Shown piece after piece: positions 44,305-54,673 of a stretch of DNA of 64,000 bases. Numbering within the stretch: the stretch's first letter is position 1; the number at the start of each line of letters is the position of its first letter. A program made the translations under genes and the position numbers. The DNA is from Chryseobacterium capnotolerans (lineage in GTDB: Bacteria > Bacteroidota > Bacteroidia > Flavobacteriales > Weeksellaceae): NCBI RefSeq assembly GCF_021278965.1, contig NZ_CP065589.1, positions 2,981,001 to 3,045,000 on the forward strand, given 5' to 3'. The notes beneath the pieces were generated by a model. The model ran no database searches, was not told the DNA's origin, and saw only the letters and a program-made list of their open reading frames with translations.

Positions 44305-45770
44305 CTAAAGATCCAGAGCTGGCTCAAGAATCTTTTCCATTCTTTTCTTCACCATATCCACTGATCCTGAATAGTTATTCACCATCAGAGAAAAAACTAA
44401 GGTTTTACCGGAATTTGTTTTCAGATAACCTGCCAACGTTTTCACTTTATTTAATGTCCCTGTTTTCGCAAAAACCTGTCCGTTACCGGTTCCAAGGAAC
44501 ATTCTTTTCAATGTCCCGGACTGTCCGCCGATAGGTAAAGACGTTAAATAAGATCTGTAATATTTTTCATCCATTAAAGAAGTTAAAAACTTCACCTGGG
44601 AAATGGGAGTTACGTTATTGCTTCTTGAAAGTCCGCTTCCATCTATATAATTAAGACCTAACATATCAAAACCTGCATCCTTTAAGTGATCTGTCACTAC
44701 AATTCTTCCAGATTCTGAAGTCTGATCTCCCAATTTCTGGAATCCTACTGTTCTTAATAAAGCTTCTGCTAAAGAATTATCGCTATGCTGATTGGTATAA
44801 TACACAATATCACTTAATGTTGGAGATTTGTAAGCAGAGATCATTTTTCTGTTTTCCGGAGTTGGATCTGTCATTTTTGCAGATACTTTTCCGGTAACAG
44901 GAATTCCACTTTTACCAGCGTTGTTCTGAAGGAATTGGCAAGATATGCTGGCGCATCAGGAAGTTTTGTTGTTAAAACTCCGTCTCCGTCATACTTTTCA
45001 GCATATACCATTTGATGAGCATAAGGTGAAACGTAGAAAAACTTCTTTTCTGTAGAGAAGCCGGATTTCTTTACAATCAGCTTTTCATTAGCCGGATTAA
45101 TAGCGCGAGTGGTTCCTGCAGGCAAATAATAATTATTGTTTTCCAACCATACAACATTTTCCGGAAGCATTGCAATATTGCCTTTGAAAAGCGCTGTCTG
45201 AATGATAATATCACCATTTACCTTTCTGATTCCCTCACGTGAAAGTCCGCCTATGAAATCTGAAATAATATCTCTGTAAGATCCTGCTCCTGCTTTATTC
45301 GTTCCTAAAGAAGGATCTCCACTTCCTACGATATACAAATTTCCATTTAAAGTACCATTTTCATCCACTGTACCTGCATACTCAAGCTGAGTAATCCAAC
45401 GGTAGTTTTCACCCAGCAGATTCAATGCTGTTTCAGTGGTCAGTAATTTTGTGGTAGAAGCCGGAACCAGCGGTGAGTTTTCATTATACGAAGAAATGAC
45501 CTTCTTCGTTTTCGGATCATACACAACGAACCCCCAGGTTGCATTTTTCAGCACAGGATCCGCCATCATTGTGTTCACATTAATGTCTACAAGTTCTTTA
45601 GCCGACAAAACGCTTCTCTCCATCGAACTCGCTGGCGACGGAAGATTTAAGCTGTTTTTCTGATTGTCGTAATTCTGAGAGTAAAGAACAGTAGAAACGG
45701 TAGATTGAGCCAGGAAAAAACCGGAAGCCAATACCGCTGCACTTGAAATATATTTTCTGAAATTTACCAT
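44305..45770 (-). pseudogene. dacB: D-alanyl-D-alanine carboxypeptidase/endopeptidase DacB (PBP4), frameshifted
   Basis: A periplasmic PBP4-type (S13) enzyme that trims peptidoglycan peptides. The N-terminal frame (45770-44871) has a signal peptide and the active-site Ser-x-x-Lys in PASTTKLLTTETAL; the C-terminal frame (44874-44305) has YIDGSGLSRSN (SxN) and FAKTGTLNKV (KTG). They rejoin as LVKSGIPVTGKVSAKMTDP if one base is added at the T4 run 44910-44913. About 488 residues, the family norm. Probably a sequencing error. Confidence 0.88.
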
Positions 45771-45930
45771 CTATCCTTTTTTTGTTCTATAGTTTGAACC
45801 TATAAAAAATGATAAGTTAAATCATTCAATTAAAAAGCCAAACACTTAATCAACGACCAAAAGTAGATATTATTGTTATAAAACAAACCACAGACGTCTT
45901 ATAAAAGAGTGTAAAGTTTGTTAAAAATTG

Positions 45931-48380
45931 TTAAAAATCAACAAAAACGTCCTTTTTAATGCTTTGATAAGCAGTAATTTCATCGAATTCTTTCAAACTT
46001 ATCAAAACCAAACTTTTGAACTTCTCATAATTTTTCCCACGAGGCAATTTCAGTAAAATCTGGAACTGATAAAAATTATTTAACCTGGCAATCTGAGCTC
46101 TTTCCGGACCTAAAATACATTCTTCAGGAAGATATTTCCTCAGGATAGAGCCTAAAAACTGAGAAGCGCGGTCTACTTTATCATCTCTTCTATGCTTCAG
46201 TTCGATCATAATAAGCTTAGTAAATGGCGGGTAGTGGAATTTCTGGCGTTCGGTAAGGATATATTTGTAGATCTTCGCAGGATTATTCATTTTAATCAGC
46301 TGGAATACGGAATGATCCGGATTATAGGTCTGAATCAGGATCTTACCTTTTCCTGAGACTCTTCCTGCTCTTCCTGAAACCTGGGTAATTAATTGATATG
46401 CTCTTTCCTCCGCTCTGAAATCCTGTACATATAATAAGGAATCAGCTTTAGGAATGGCAACCAATTCTATATGGTCAAAATCAAGTCCTTTGGAAATCAT
46501 TTGTGTACCTACCACAATATCCGTTTCACCGTCTTCAATTTTCTCATACAGTTTCTCGTAGGCAAATTTCTTACGCATGGAGTCTACATCCATTCTGTCT
46601 ACTTCATTTTCAGGAAACAGTTTGGAGACTTCCTCGTGAATCTGCTCTACTCCTACTCCTCTTTCGTTTAGATTTTCAGAATTACACTTCGGACAGGTTC
46701 TTGGCTTTGAAGCTCTTTGTCCGCAGTAGTGGCATTTCATTTCATTGGCAGCCTTGTGATAGGTCATTACCACATCACAATTAGAACAATAATTAACATA
46801 ACCACAAGTTTCACACTCTATGACATTGGCATAACCACGCCTGTTGTGAAGAACTATAGCCTGGTTCTTTTCATCAATTGTATGCTTAATAGCGTCAATA
46901 AGCCTTGTGGAAAAATTTCCGGATACATTTTTAGATTCCTGAGCTTCTTTAAAATTAATCAATTCATATTCAGGAAGATTCACATTCCCGAATCTTTCAT
47001 TCAGGAAAATGTATTTCATTTTATCTTTTCTGGCTCTGTAATAGCTTTCAACAGAAGGTGTTGCAGATCCCAGAATAACTCCGGATTTATACAAACCTCC
47101 CAAGACTAATGCAGCATCTTTAGCATTAAAATAAGGAGTAACTTCTCTTGGTTTATAGGCTGAATCATGCTCTTCATCCACTACAATCAATCCCAGATTC
47201 TGATATGGCAAAAACAAAGCATTTCTGGTTCCTACAAGGATACGGATATCATTCTGCTTGATTCTTCGCCACACTTCTACTCTCTCAAAATCTGTGAGCT
47301 TCTGATGATAAAAACCTAATTGTCTACCATATTTTTTTCTCCAGTCTCTGAGTAATTTGTTTTGTCAAAGAAATTTCAGGAAGTAAAAACAAGACATTTT
47401 TTTCCTTCCCTGATGCATTCTTCAATTTTCTCTAGATAAATATGAGTTTTTCCTGATGATGTTACGCCATGAAGCAGTACATTTTTCCCTCCCTCAAAGG
47501 CTTCATCAATCTCGGATTTTGCAATTTTCTGCTCTTCTGAAAGTTCTTCAATTTCTTCAATTTCTCCTTCATAACTTTCAATCCTGTCTTTCTGCATATA
47601 ATATTCCTCAACAAGACCTTTGTCTGCCAATGCCTTGAAATGAGAGCTTCCAAAATAGCCGTCTTCAAACAATTCGGCTTTTTTAATATGAAGATCAGGA
47701 TTTTCAGTCTGCTTTTCTAAAATTAAAAGGAACAGATCTTTTTGCTTAGGGGCTTTATTCAGCTTTAAAAGAATTTCTGTAAGATTCTGATTGTTTAAAA
47801 CACTTTCATTGATTCTTACATAAGCTACTTCCTTCGCCTTATATTTTTCTGCAATTTTCTCATCAATCTCAATATACTGCAGATCAATGAGAGAATTGAT
47901 GGTTTTAATAATTTCTTTTTTAGGAATAAAGGCTTCAATGTCTGTAAGATTAACCAGCTGTCTTACTTCCAGCGCCTGAACCAGATACATTTCATTGACA
48001 TCCAGGTTTTCAAAATCAACGACTACTCCCGGTTTTAATTTTAAATACGTTTCACTCTCAAGCTTCAATGAAGACGGAAAAGCCAATCTGTAAATTTCAC
48101 CAAGGTTACACAGATAATAATCGGAAAGCCAATTCCAGAAACGAAGTTGTTCTTCGGGAAGAATCGGTTTTTCATCCAGAATGCTGATCACTTCTTTTGC
48201 TACAAAATTATCCGGAGCATTGTCATGAAGTTCGAAAACAATTCCGGTATAGATCTTCTTTCCTCCAAATGGTACCAAAACCCGCATCCCCAACTGAATT
48301 TCGGATATAAGTTCTTCTGGAACCTTATAGGTAAAGGATCCTTTTAAATTCAGCGGTAAAACAATTTGAGCGTATGGCAA
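45931..48380 (-). pseudogene. priA: Primosomal protein N' (PriA helicase), two frameshifts
   Basis: PriA restarts stalled replication forks. The N-terminal frame (48380-47376) carries the 3'-binding domain and Walker A GVTSSGKT; the C-terminal frame (47274-45931) has DEEHDSAYK, the zinc-binding Cys set (CETCGYVNYCSNCDVVM...CHYCG...CPKC), and helicase motifs GTQMISKGLDFDHIELV and QVSGRAGR. A bridging third frame encodes LPEISLTKQITQRLEKK. Removing one base from each 7-T run (47397-47403 and 47332-47338) gives about 816 residues. Two independent breaks in a fork-restart gene point to sequence error. Confidence 0.92.
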
Positions 48381-48512
48381 GGGAAATATTTAAAAGTGTA
48401 AAATTAGATTTTTCTGAAGAGAACTGCAAAATTAAGTATCATTTCATTCTTGTTCTTTCTCAGTTTTGGATTTTTTTTATATTTTTCTTTAATTAGTGAA
48501 AAAATTAATTCC

Positions 48513-49076
48513 ATGAAAAAACTCGTATTACTATCATCATTTTTATTCATGATTACATCATGTCATAATGAAGGGGCAGAAGATGTTTCTTTAGAAAAGA
48601 ATTCTAATATAACAACATCAAAAATAGCAAAGAAAACAACTTCAAATAATACCATCATTACTTTAAGTATGGATCCTGTCACTCCTATTTGTTATAATTC
48701 TATACTGGATAACAGGAATGTCCAACTCCATATTTCTCAGCCTGCTCCATATGATATTCAGTTTAAGCTGACTTTGCAACAGAAAGCACTTGGCGGCTAT
48801 TTATCCGTACCTAATCCCTGGGTAATTGTTATCATTCCTAAAGGAGAAACATGGGCTACACTAGATACTGCCTGCCAATTGGAAAGTTTTATTTCTTGTG
48901 GAAAATATACTGAAATAAAAACAGCAAACTTTAGATTAACAGTTACCAGTGCAAAATATTTCTCAGCTCCCGGAGAAACATTTAACTACGAATTCAACAA
49001 TGGAGTGAACACTTATGATTTTGCTCATCAAGTCTCATGCTTAGGGGGAGGATGGAATCCTGACGAACCTAAATAA
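48513..49076 (+). CDS. Hypothetical lipoprotein
   Basis: A 187-residue lipoprotein (ATG 48513, MKKLVLLSSFLFMITSC; upstream ATG 48450 adds hydrophobic sequence without merit). The mature part is beta-rich with four Cys (PICYNS, DTACQLE, FISCGKY, QVSCLGG). The overall pattern resembles small immunoglobulin-like domains but I cannot name a family. It is followed by an intrinsic terminator, so it is a single-gene unit. Confidence 0.65.
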   Translation: MKKLVLLSSFLFMITSCHNEGAEDVSLEKNSNITTSKIAKKTTSNNTIITLSMDPVTPICYNSILDNRNVQLHISQPAPYDIQFKLTLQQKALGGYLSVPNPWVIVIIPKGETWATLDTACQLESFISCGKYTEIKTANFRLTVTSAKYFSAPGETFNYEFNNGVNTYDFAHQVSCLGGGWNPDEPK

Positions 49077-49089
49077 AATAAATATACAG

Positions 49090-49118
49090 AGGTGAACAAA
49101 AATGTTCACCTTTATTTA
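49090..49118 (+). terminator. Intrinsic terminator
   Basis: AGGTGAACA and TGTTCACCT form a 9-bp stem with an AAAA loop, followed by TTATTTATT. Confidence 0.75.
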
Positions 49119-50027
49119 TTAAAAAAGAAGCTCGGTAATCTCGTACCACATAGCAGAAGTAAAAAATCCTACAATAATACTGACGCCGATAATAAGGTTG
49201 GTAAGCTTTGTATTCAGCCTGAACTGTTCTGCAATAATACTTGAAGTCACTAATGTTGGCATTGCCGCTTCAAATATGGTAATTTTTGCGACATCTCCTT
49301 TTATTCCAAATAAAAGAGCCATTCCTAAAACAATTGCCGGAGCCAGAATCAGTTTATAAAGCATAGAAGCTGACATTTGCGGAATCAGTTTTTTCCAGCC
49401 ATTAAACTTTAGCTGCAACCCGACTGAAAATAAGGCTAGCGGACTCACAGTAGCTGCCAGTTTATCAAAAAGCGGTTCTGCAACAGTTAAATCTATAAAT
49501 TGAGACAGCACTAAAGCAGAAATACAACCAATTAAAGGTGGAAATGTAATTAATCTTTTAAAAATAAATGCAGCACTCACCTTTCCAGACTTACTTCCTC
49601 CTTTCACTGCGGCAATAATACCCAATGTGGAAAGAGCAAAAAACATGGTTTGATCACAAATAATAGCAATACTTAAAAGGCTTTCACCATAAAAAGCACT
49701 GATCAAAGGAAATCCGATGAAAGAGGTATTGCTGTAACCGCTTGCCAATTCTAAAGTACTTCTGGAACGCCTTGAATATCCCCTGCTTTTACTGTAAAAC
49801 ATTACATAAAAGAAACAAAATACAGAGACTAAGAAAGTGGCTGCAATTGGAAAAAGCATTTCCGTTGTCCATTGTACCTTCGGCAGATATTTGAATGAAA
49901 CTGCCGGTAGAGCAAGATAAAGAATCCAGGTATTGATCCCCTTGTGGGCATCTGGGTGGATAGATTTTGTTGCTTTGAATATCATTCCTGCAATAATGCA
50001 CACTGCAATCAGAACAAAATTTACCAT
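49119..50027 (-). CDS. AEC-family transporter (auxin efflux carrier fold)
   Basis: A 302-residue inner-membrane protein with about ten TM segments and the AEC pattern: NTWILYLALPAVSFKYLP near the start, ASGYSNTSFIGFPLISAFYGE in the middle and FEAAMPTLVTSSIIAEQF in the C-terminal half. Bacterial members move malate, malonate or other carboxylates. Substrate unknown here. It stands alone, with a repeat-containing gap before it. Confidence 0.87.
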   Translation of the reverse strand: MVNFVLIAVCIIAGMIFKATKSIHPDAHKGINTWILYLALPAVSFKYLPKVQWTTEMLFPIAATFLVSVFCFFYVMFYSKSRGYSRRSRSTLELASGYSNTSFIGFPLISAFYGESLLSIAIICDQTMFFALSTLGIIAAVKGGSKSGKVSAAFIFKRLITFPPLIGCISALVLSQFIDLTVAEPLFDKLAATVSPLALFSVGLQLKFNGWKKLIPQMSASMLYKLILAPAIVLGMALLFGIKGDVAKITIFEAAMPTLVTSSIIAEQFRLNTKLTNLIIGVSIIVGFFTSAMWYEITELLF

Positions 50028-50139
50028 AACTATAAAGAAATATGCTGCAAAGTTACGGCTGATTTTTGAGTTGGAAGGGTAAAATTTATCTTTTTTTGAG
50101 TAGAGTTTCTGCCAGATCTGAATCTAAAGAAGTAAAAAA

Positions 50140-50176
50140 ATCTCTCGCAGATTGTTCGGATTTCGCAGATCTTTAA
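50140..50176. repeat. Dispersed intergenic repeat copy
   Basis: ATCTCTCGCAGATT and GGATTTCGCAGAT on the plus strand; its reverse complement matches 17888-17918. Confidence 0.45.
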
Positions 50177-50226
50177 TCACAATAGCAAAAGTCGTGTACT
50201 TATTGGATAATTTATTCTCCTATATT

Positions 50227-52700
50227 TTAAAAAGTATCAAACAAACTCATTACTTCAACCTTATCCAAAGATTTCGAAAGGATAATTCTTTTTGAAGCAC
50301 CTGGCAACAGATCAAAGAAGTTATCACTGAAATGAGTATCTCCAATCAGGTATACGTCCTTTGCCAAAACATCTGTTGAGATTTCAATTTCTGTTGGCGA
50401 TATTTTTTTAATGGTAATATTAGGTTTTGAGAGTTTCAAATCTTTAGGTCTTACGGGAAAGAAAAGCTTTTCAAGCTTCACATCTTCACTGTCTGAACTT
50501 ATTTTCAAAACAGATTTCGATACATCAAATTTTACCAGATCAGCTTTGTTGATACTCAAAATTTTCTCACTTACATCGGCCTTCAACTCTTTATTAATAT
50601 TAGATTTCCATAGTTGTTTTCCTGCAAAATCAATGAGCTCAAATTTTATATCCGCTTTTATTTCTTTCAATACATCATTAATCAGATAGATTTCATAAGC
50701 TTTACTATTTTCAGCAACAGAGATCAATATAGGCTCAAAACTTCTTTTTGCCTGATAGTGAAAAGCTTTCCAATTTCCCAAATAATCAATGGACGACCAT
50801 GAAACTACCGGCCAACAGTCATTAAGCTGCCAGTACAATGTTCCCATATTATAAGGTTTTGCCCTACGGTGTGCTTCTATCGCGATCTGCATTCCTTTCG
50901 CCTGTAGCAGTTGGGAAACATAATTATATTTTACAAATCCTGTTGGTATTGGATAGTCCCGTTCCATATATTTATTGATAATCTCCCAGCCTCTTGCATG
51001 TTTTTCATGGGCTTTAATGGTCAGGTTTTGTAGGTCCAAATCAGCAACTCCGGAAAACATTGATTTTGTAGTGCTTAAAGTTGGCATTCCCTGAAAACCA
51101 TATTCAGACATGAATCGGCCTACTTTTTCATTATACATTTCGAAAGGCTGTTCACCCCACCAAACACCCCAATAATGAGAATCTCCTTCTGTAAGACTTT
51201 CCTTATGTCCCCATCCGATGGATGGAGAACTTGGCCAGTATTTATTTTTATCTGAAGTAAGATTTTCCTTCAATGTATTGGGAATAACTTCATGAAAAAG
51301 CTTTTTATAATCTTTCCATACCTGCAGAGAATCTGCTTTTGAATAGTTAAACTGTTTCTGATATCCCCAATTGACAATGGCTTCATCAATTTCATTATTC
51401 CCACACCATAATGCAATGGACGGATGGTTTTGAAGTCTTTTGACCTGATCTTTCACTTCTTCCTTTACATTCTCCAGAAATTCATTATCTGCCGGATAAA
51501 AGCTTCCTGCAAACATAAAATCCTGCCACACCAAAATCCCGTTTTCATCGCAGGCTTTATAGAACTCTTCATCTTCATAGATCCCGCCGCCCCAAATCCG
51601 GATCATATTCATATTCGCTTCTTTGGCAGCCTTAATCAGTTTTTGATATTTTTCCTTCGTAATCCTTGGAGAGAAACTGTCTGCAGGTATCCAGTTTGTT
51701 CCTTTGATATATAATGGGTTTCCATTAACTTTAAAATAAAAAGATTTGCCCTTTTCATCTTTTTCCTGAATAAGCTCAATATCTCTCAAACCATACGTAA
51801 CATTGATATCTCTAATAATTCGTCCTCCTTTCTTGTATAAGGAAATCTTCGTAGCATATACAGTAGGTTTTCCTCTTCCATTAGGCTCCCATCTCTTGGG
51901 ATTTTTGATATTATAAGGAAGTCTAATTGTGTTAAAACCTTTATTAAGGTGAAATTTATGCATTCCTCTATTGAGGTTAAACCATGTAAAGTACTCCCCT
52001 TCTTCTTCAGCGAAAATATTCATATTAAATGATACCTGAGCCAACGAATCAGTAAGTAACTTTTGCTCAACCTGAATATGATTCACCTTTGCATTTCTCC
52101 AAAACTCCAGTTTTACATCCTTCCAGATTCCCGCTGTCACCAATCTTGGACCCCAATCCCAGCCAAACTGATATTGTGCTTTTCTTACAAAGCTTCGCGG
52201 TGATTCCGGCATAGCGAAAGGAACCTTTTTGCCAGCTCTTTTCCTTCATTGACCGCAGATTTAAACTTTACCTGTAACAGATTTGTTCCCTGTTTCAAAT
52301 ATTCTTTCACTGGAATTTCCCAGGTTCTGAACATATTATCTGTTTTCTTCAGTAATTTCCCATTAAGATAAACCTCCGAAAAGGTATCTAATCCATTAAA
52401 AACAAGATCAATATTGTCGTAATCAAATTCCTTGAACGAGATATCAAAATTAGCCTGATAATCCCAATCTTCATTTTCTACCCATTGAACCTTCTTTTCA
52501 TTTTCATCCTTGAAAGGATCCGGAATAAGCTTATGGTTCATCAGATCCAGATGAACCGTCCCGGGAATCTTAGCCGGAAGCCAGTTTTTATCTTTTGAGT
52601 TTTTGAACTGCCAGTTTTCTGAAGACAAGCTTCTTTCAGAGTACTGTGCAAAAAGAATATTCTGAATAAAAAGGAAAGCAAAAAGGAAAGTTTTACGCAT
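50227..52700 (-). pseudogene. Beta-mannosidase (GH2), frameshifted
   Basis: A secreted glycoside hydrolase of about 820 residues. The N-terminal frame (from ATG 52700) has a signal peptide (FLFIQNILFAQ) and IPGTVHLDLMNHKLIPDPF; the C-terminal frame has AQYQFGWDWGPRLVTAGIW, the acid/base segment LWCGNNEIDEA and the nucleophile area FMSEYGFQGMP, typical of GH2 mannosidases. They rejoin as ELAKKVPFAMPESPRSF by adding one base to the T run 52226-52230. Its product would release mannose from mannobiose-type ends such as the Man-beta-GlcNAc core of N-glycans. Probably an intact gene. Confidence 0.9.
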
Positions 52701-53079
52701 CAATGATATTGTTTACAATTCTGTGGATTCCATATTTATTAAGTTCACTATTGAAATTAATAAGAAGTCCGAGTTTTATATTAGTTTGTTTTAAATAAGT
52801 CAATAGCTGAGCCTTAAAAATAGAATGTAATTCCAAGACAGCCTTAACTTCGATGATTACTTTATCTTCTACAATCAAATCAATTTTATATGCATTTTCT
52901 ATCGAGATTTCTTTATATTGTAATGGTAAAGCAACTTGTTGTTTTACGTTAAGGTTTAAAGTTCTTAATTCGTAAGCTAAAGCTATTTCATATGCACTTT
53001 CTAATAGGCCAACACCTAAGTTTTTATGAACTTCTATAGCAGCTCCTATTATTTTGTAGGATAATTCGTTTTCGGTCAT
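52693..53079 (-). CDS. GxxExxY protein
   Basis: A 128-residue protein of the GxxExxY family (PDDEXK-like). The name motif is GLLESAY at residues 24-30, and a nuclease-type core D-x(n)-E-x-K is seen in YKIDLIVEDKVIIEVKAV. The family is widespread, often scattered near variable loci; the function is unknown. It overlaps the mannosidase start by 8 to 11 nt and directly abuts a MITE-like element, which suggests it sits in a plastic region. Confidence 0.88.
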   Translation of the reverse strand: MTENELSYKIIGAAIEVHKNLGVGLLESAYEIALAYELRTLNLNVKQQVALPLQYKEISIENAYKIDLIVEDKVIIEVKAVLELHSIFKAQLLTYLKQTNIKLGLLINFNSELNKYGIHRIVNNIIDA

Positions 53080-53098
53080 TTGTGTGTTTTTAATTTTT

Positions 53099-53270
53099 AA
53101 CGCAAAGATTTATTTAATAGTACACTTTATTTTTAAGTGAGCTAAGAAAAAATCGATTTGCAATCGATTTTGATGAAGCGGATGTTATCCATAAGCTTAT
53201 TCATCGACTCTGCCGCCTTACTTTGCTTTCTTAAAACATAATGCACTATTAAATAGAAATCTTTGCGTTT
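53099..53270. mobile_element. MITE-like element, about 172 bp
   Basis: AACGCAAAGATTTATTTAAT at the left end and the reverse complement of the right end (ACGCAAAGATTTCTATTTAA) match over some 35 bp with a few gaps, forming terminal inverted repeats. The interior has a palindrome AATCGATTTGCAATCGATT. No coding capacity. A left-half copy lies at 16812-16911. With the palindrome at 53332-53397 it fills the gap 53080-53413; no gene is seen there. Confidence 0.65.
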
Positions 53271-53331
53271 AAATATATTTTCAATACTATCTACTTTTCA
53301 AAAAAAGCTCTCCAAAAAGCTCATAGTAGTT

Positions 53332-53397
53332 TTGTCATTCCGAGGAACGAGAAATCTCCAGTATTATTGAGATTCTTCGCTATGCTCAGAATGACAA
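53332..53397. repeat. Palindromic intergenic repeat (GTCATTCCGAGGAACGAG type)
   Basis: TTGTCATTC...GAGAAATCTC and GAGATTCTTCGCTATGCTCAG then AATGACAA are imperfect inverted arms around about 12 nt. This resembles the common GTCATTC..GAATGAC palindromic repeats of many bacteria, by recall. Confidence 0.55.
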
Positions 53398-53413
53398 ATT
53401 GGATATTTAGTGA

Positions 53414-54076
53414 TTATTTATTCTTCAAAGCAATCACTTCATCAGGATTAGCAAAGGATCCACCATCTGTAATTGCTGATGAATGGAAATAACCAGCTTT
53501 TGTTGCTTCTCTGATGTCTTCAATATTGGAAGACCTCAGACCGCCACCTACAAGAATTTCAATTCTTCCATTGGAAAGAACAACTAACTTTTTTAGATTT
53601 TCTTTTCCTTCAGATACATTCGGTTTCTGACCTGATGTGAGAATGGTTGTAAAACCACATTCAATGACTTTTTCCAAAGATTCTTCCAGGCCTTTTGCTC
53701 TGTCGAATGCACGATGGAATGTACAAGGAAGTGGTGAAGCCAATTCAACCAAGGTTGTATTCTGCTCCTTATTCACCTCATCATTTTCATCTAAAATACC
53801 GAATACGAAACCATCAATATTCAATGATTTCAATGTAGTTAAGTCGGTTTTCATCTGCTCAAATTCAGTATCTGAATAGGTAAAATCACCGCCTCTTGGG
53901 CGAATCATAACAAATATTGGAATATTTATTTTCTCTCTTAATTCTTTTGTAACTTTAAAATCGGGAGTCGTTCCTCCTTCACTTAATCCTGAACAAAGTT
54001 CTATTCTATCCGCTCCATTTTCAAAGGCAATTATTGCTGATTCAGGATTAAAGCATGCTATTTCTACTTTTGACAT
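53414..54076 (-). CDS. cutC: CutC family protein
   Basis: A 220-residue TIM-barrel protein. It begins KVEIACFNPESAIIAFENGADRIELCSGLSEGGTTPDF, the strongly conserved CutC start, followed by IPIFVMIRPRGGDFTYSD, FHRAFDRAKG and LTSGQKPNV. Early work tied CutC to copper homeostasis, but that role is disputed. It lies between glycan-degrading genes, and similar placements have led to the idea that CutC acts in sugar metabolism; this is inference. Confidence 0.92.
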   Translation of the reverse strand: MSKVEIACFNPESAIIAFENGADRIELCSGLSEGGTTPDFKVTKELREKINIPIFVMIRPRGGDFTYSDTEFEQMKTDLTTLKSLNIDGFVFGILDENDEVNKEQNTTLVELASPLPCTFHRAFDRAKGLEESLEKVIECGFTTILTSGQKPNVSEGKENLKKLVVLSNGRIEILVGGGLRSSNIEDIREATKAGYFHSSAITDGGSFANPDEVIALKNK

Positions 54077-54088
54077 TCTTCTTATATT

Positions 54089-54655
54089 TTAATTAAACTC
54101 CGGAGTATCTTGCAGCACATCGGCAATCAAGAAAGAGTTATGATCCTTACTCACCTTAACTTTGACAGGATATACAGCTTTTAATGCTTTATCATTAAGA
54201 ACAACATCAAACAAATAGCTATTTTCATTTTGAGAAATCAGCTGGCATTTTGTTACCTGTACTTTATCCCAATCCTGACCTGCAATTAAGAACCCTACAC
54301 CTACACCTGCTTTTTTGGTATCAAACTTTTCTTTCCATTTATCATTGAACTCTTGTTCTGTAAGACTTCCGTCAACGTCCATATCAACACCCATGGCATC
54401 CCCTTTATAATCGTAATATTCTTTGGTGGTTATTTTCTGCATATTCTTATCCAGGTTACCAAGATCTGATTTAAAGTAGTCTTCAATGCTTTTTTCCAGC
54501 CATTTTTTCGCTTCTTCTGCTTCATTTGCCTGGGGTTTAGCTTCTGTAACAACATTTTCCTTCACTTCAGGTTCTGGTTGAGTTGCTAGTGCATCTTTCT
54601 TTTCTTCTTTACACCCTATTATTAAAAACAGGGAGGCGATCATCATTCTTTTCAT
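54089..54655 (-). CDS. Lipoprotein with an EF-hand-like loop
   Basis: A 188-residue lipoprotein (lipobox LIIGC, Cys15) with an acidic linker. Residues 91-102, DMDVDGSLTEQE, follow the canonical EF-hand calcium loop D-x-D-x-D-G-x-[IL]-x-x-x-E exactly. The C-terminal half is beta-rich (LISQNENSYLFDVVLNDKALKAVYPVKVKV) and resembles small NTF2-like or DUF3828-type folds. Calcium binding is likely if the loop is in a helix-loop-helix. Located between the asparaginase (18 nt) and cutC genes, probably cotranscribed. Confidence 0.7.
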   Translation of the reverse strand: MKRMMIASLFLIIGCKEEKKDALATQPEPEVKENVVTEAKPQANEAEEAKKWLEKSIEDYFKSDLGNLDKNMQKITTKEYYDYKGDAMGVDMDVDGSLTEQEFNDKWKEKFDTKKAGVGVGFLIAGQDWDKVQVTKCQLISQNENSYLFDVVLNDKALKAVYPVKVKVSKDHNSFLIADVLQDTPEFN

Positions 54656-54673
54656 ATTCTATTTCTATACCTA

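Noticed and set aside
47275..47375. Programmed ribosomal frameshifting in priA
   Set aside because: Two separate 7-T runs need repair, with no slippery heptamer plus stem structure seen, and the same kind of break recurs in many unrelated genes.
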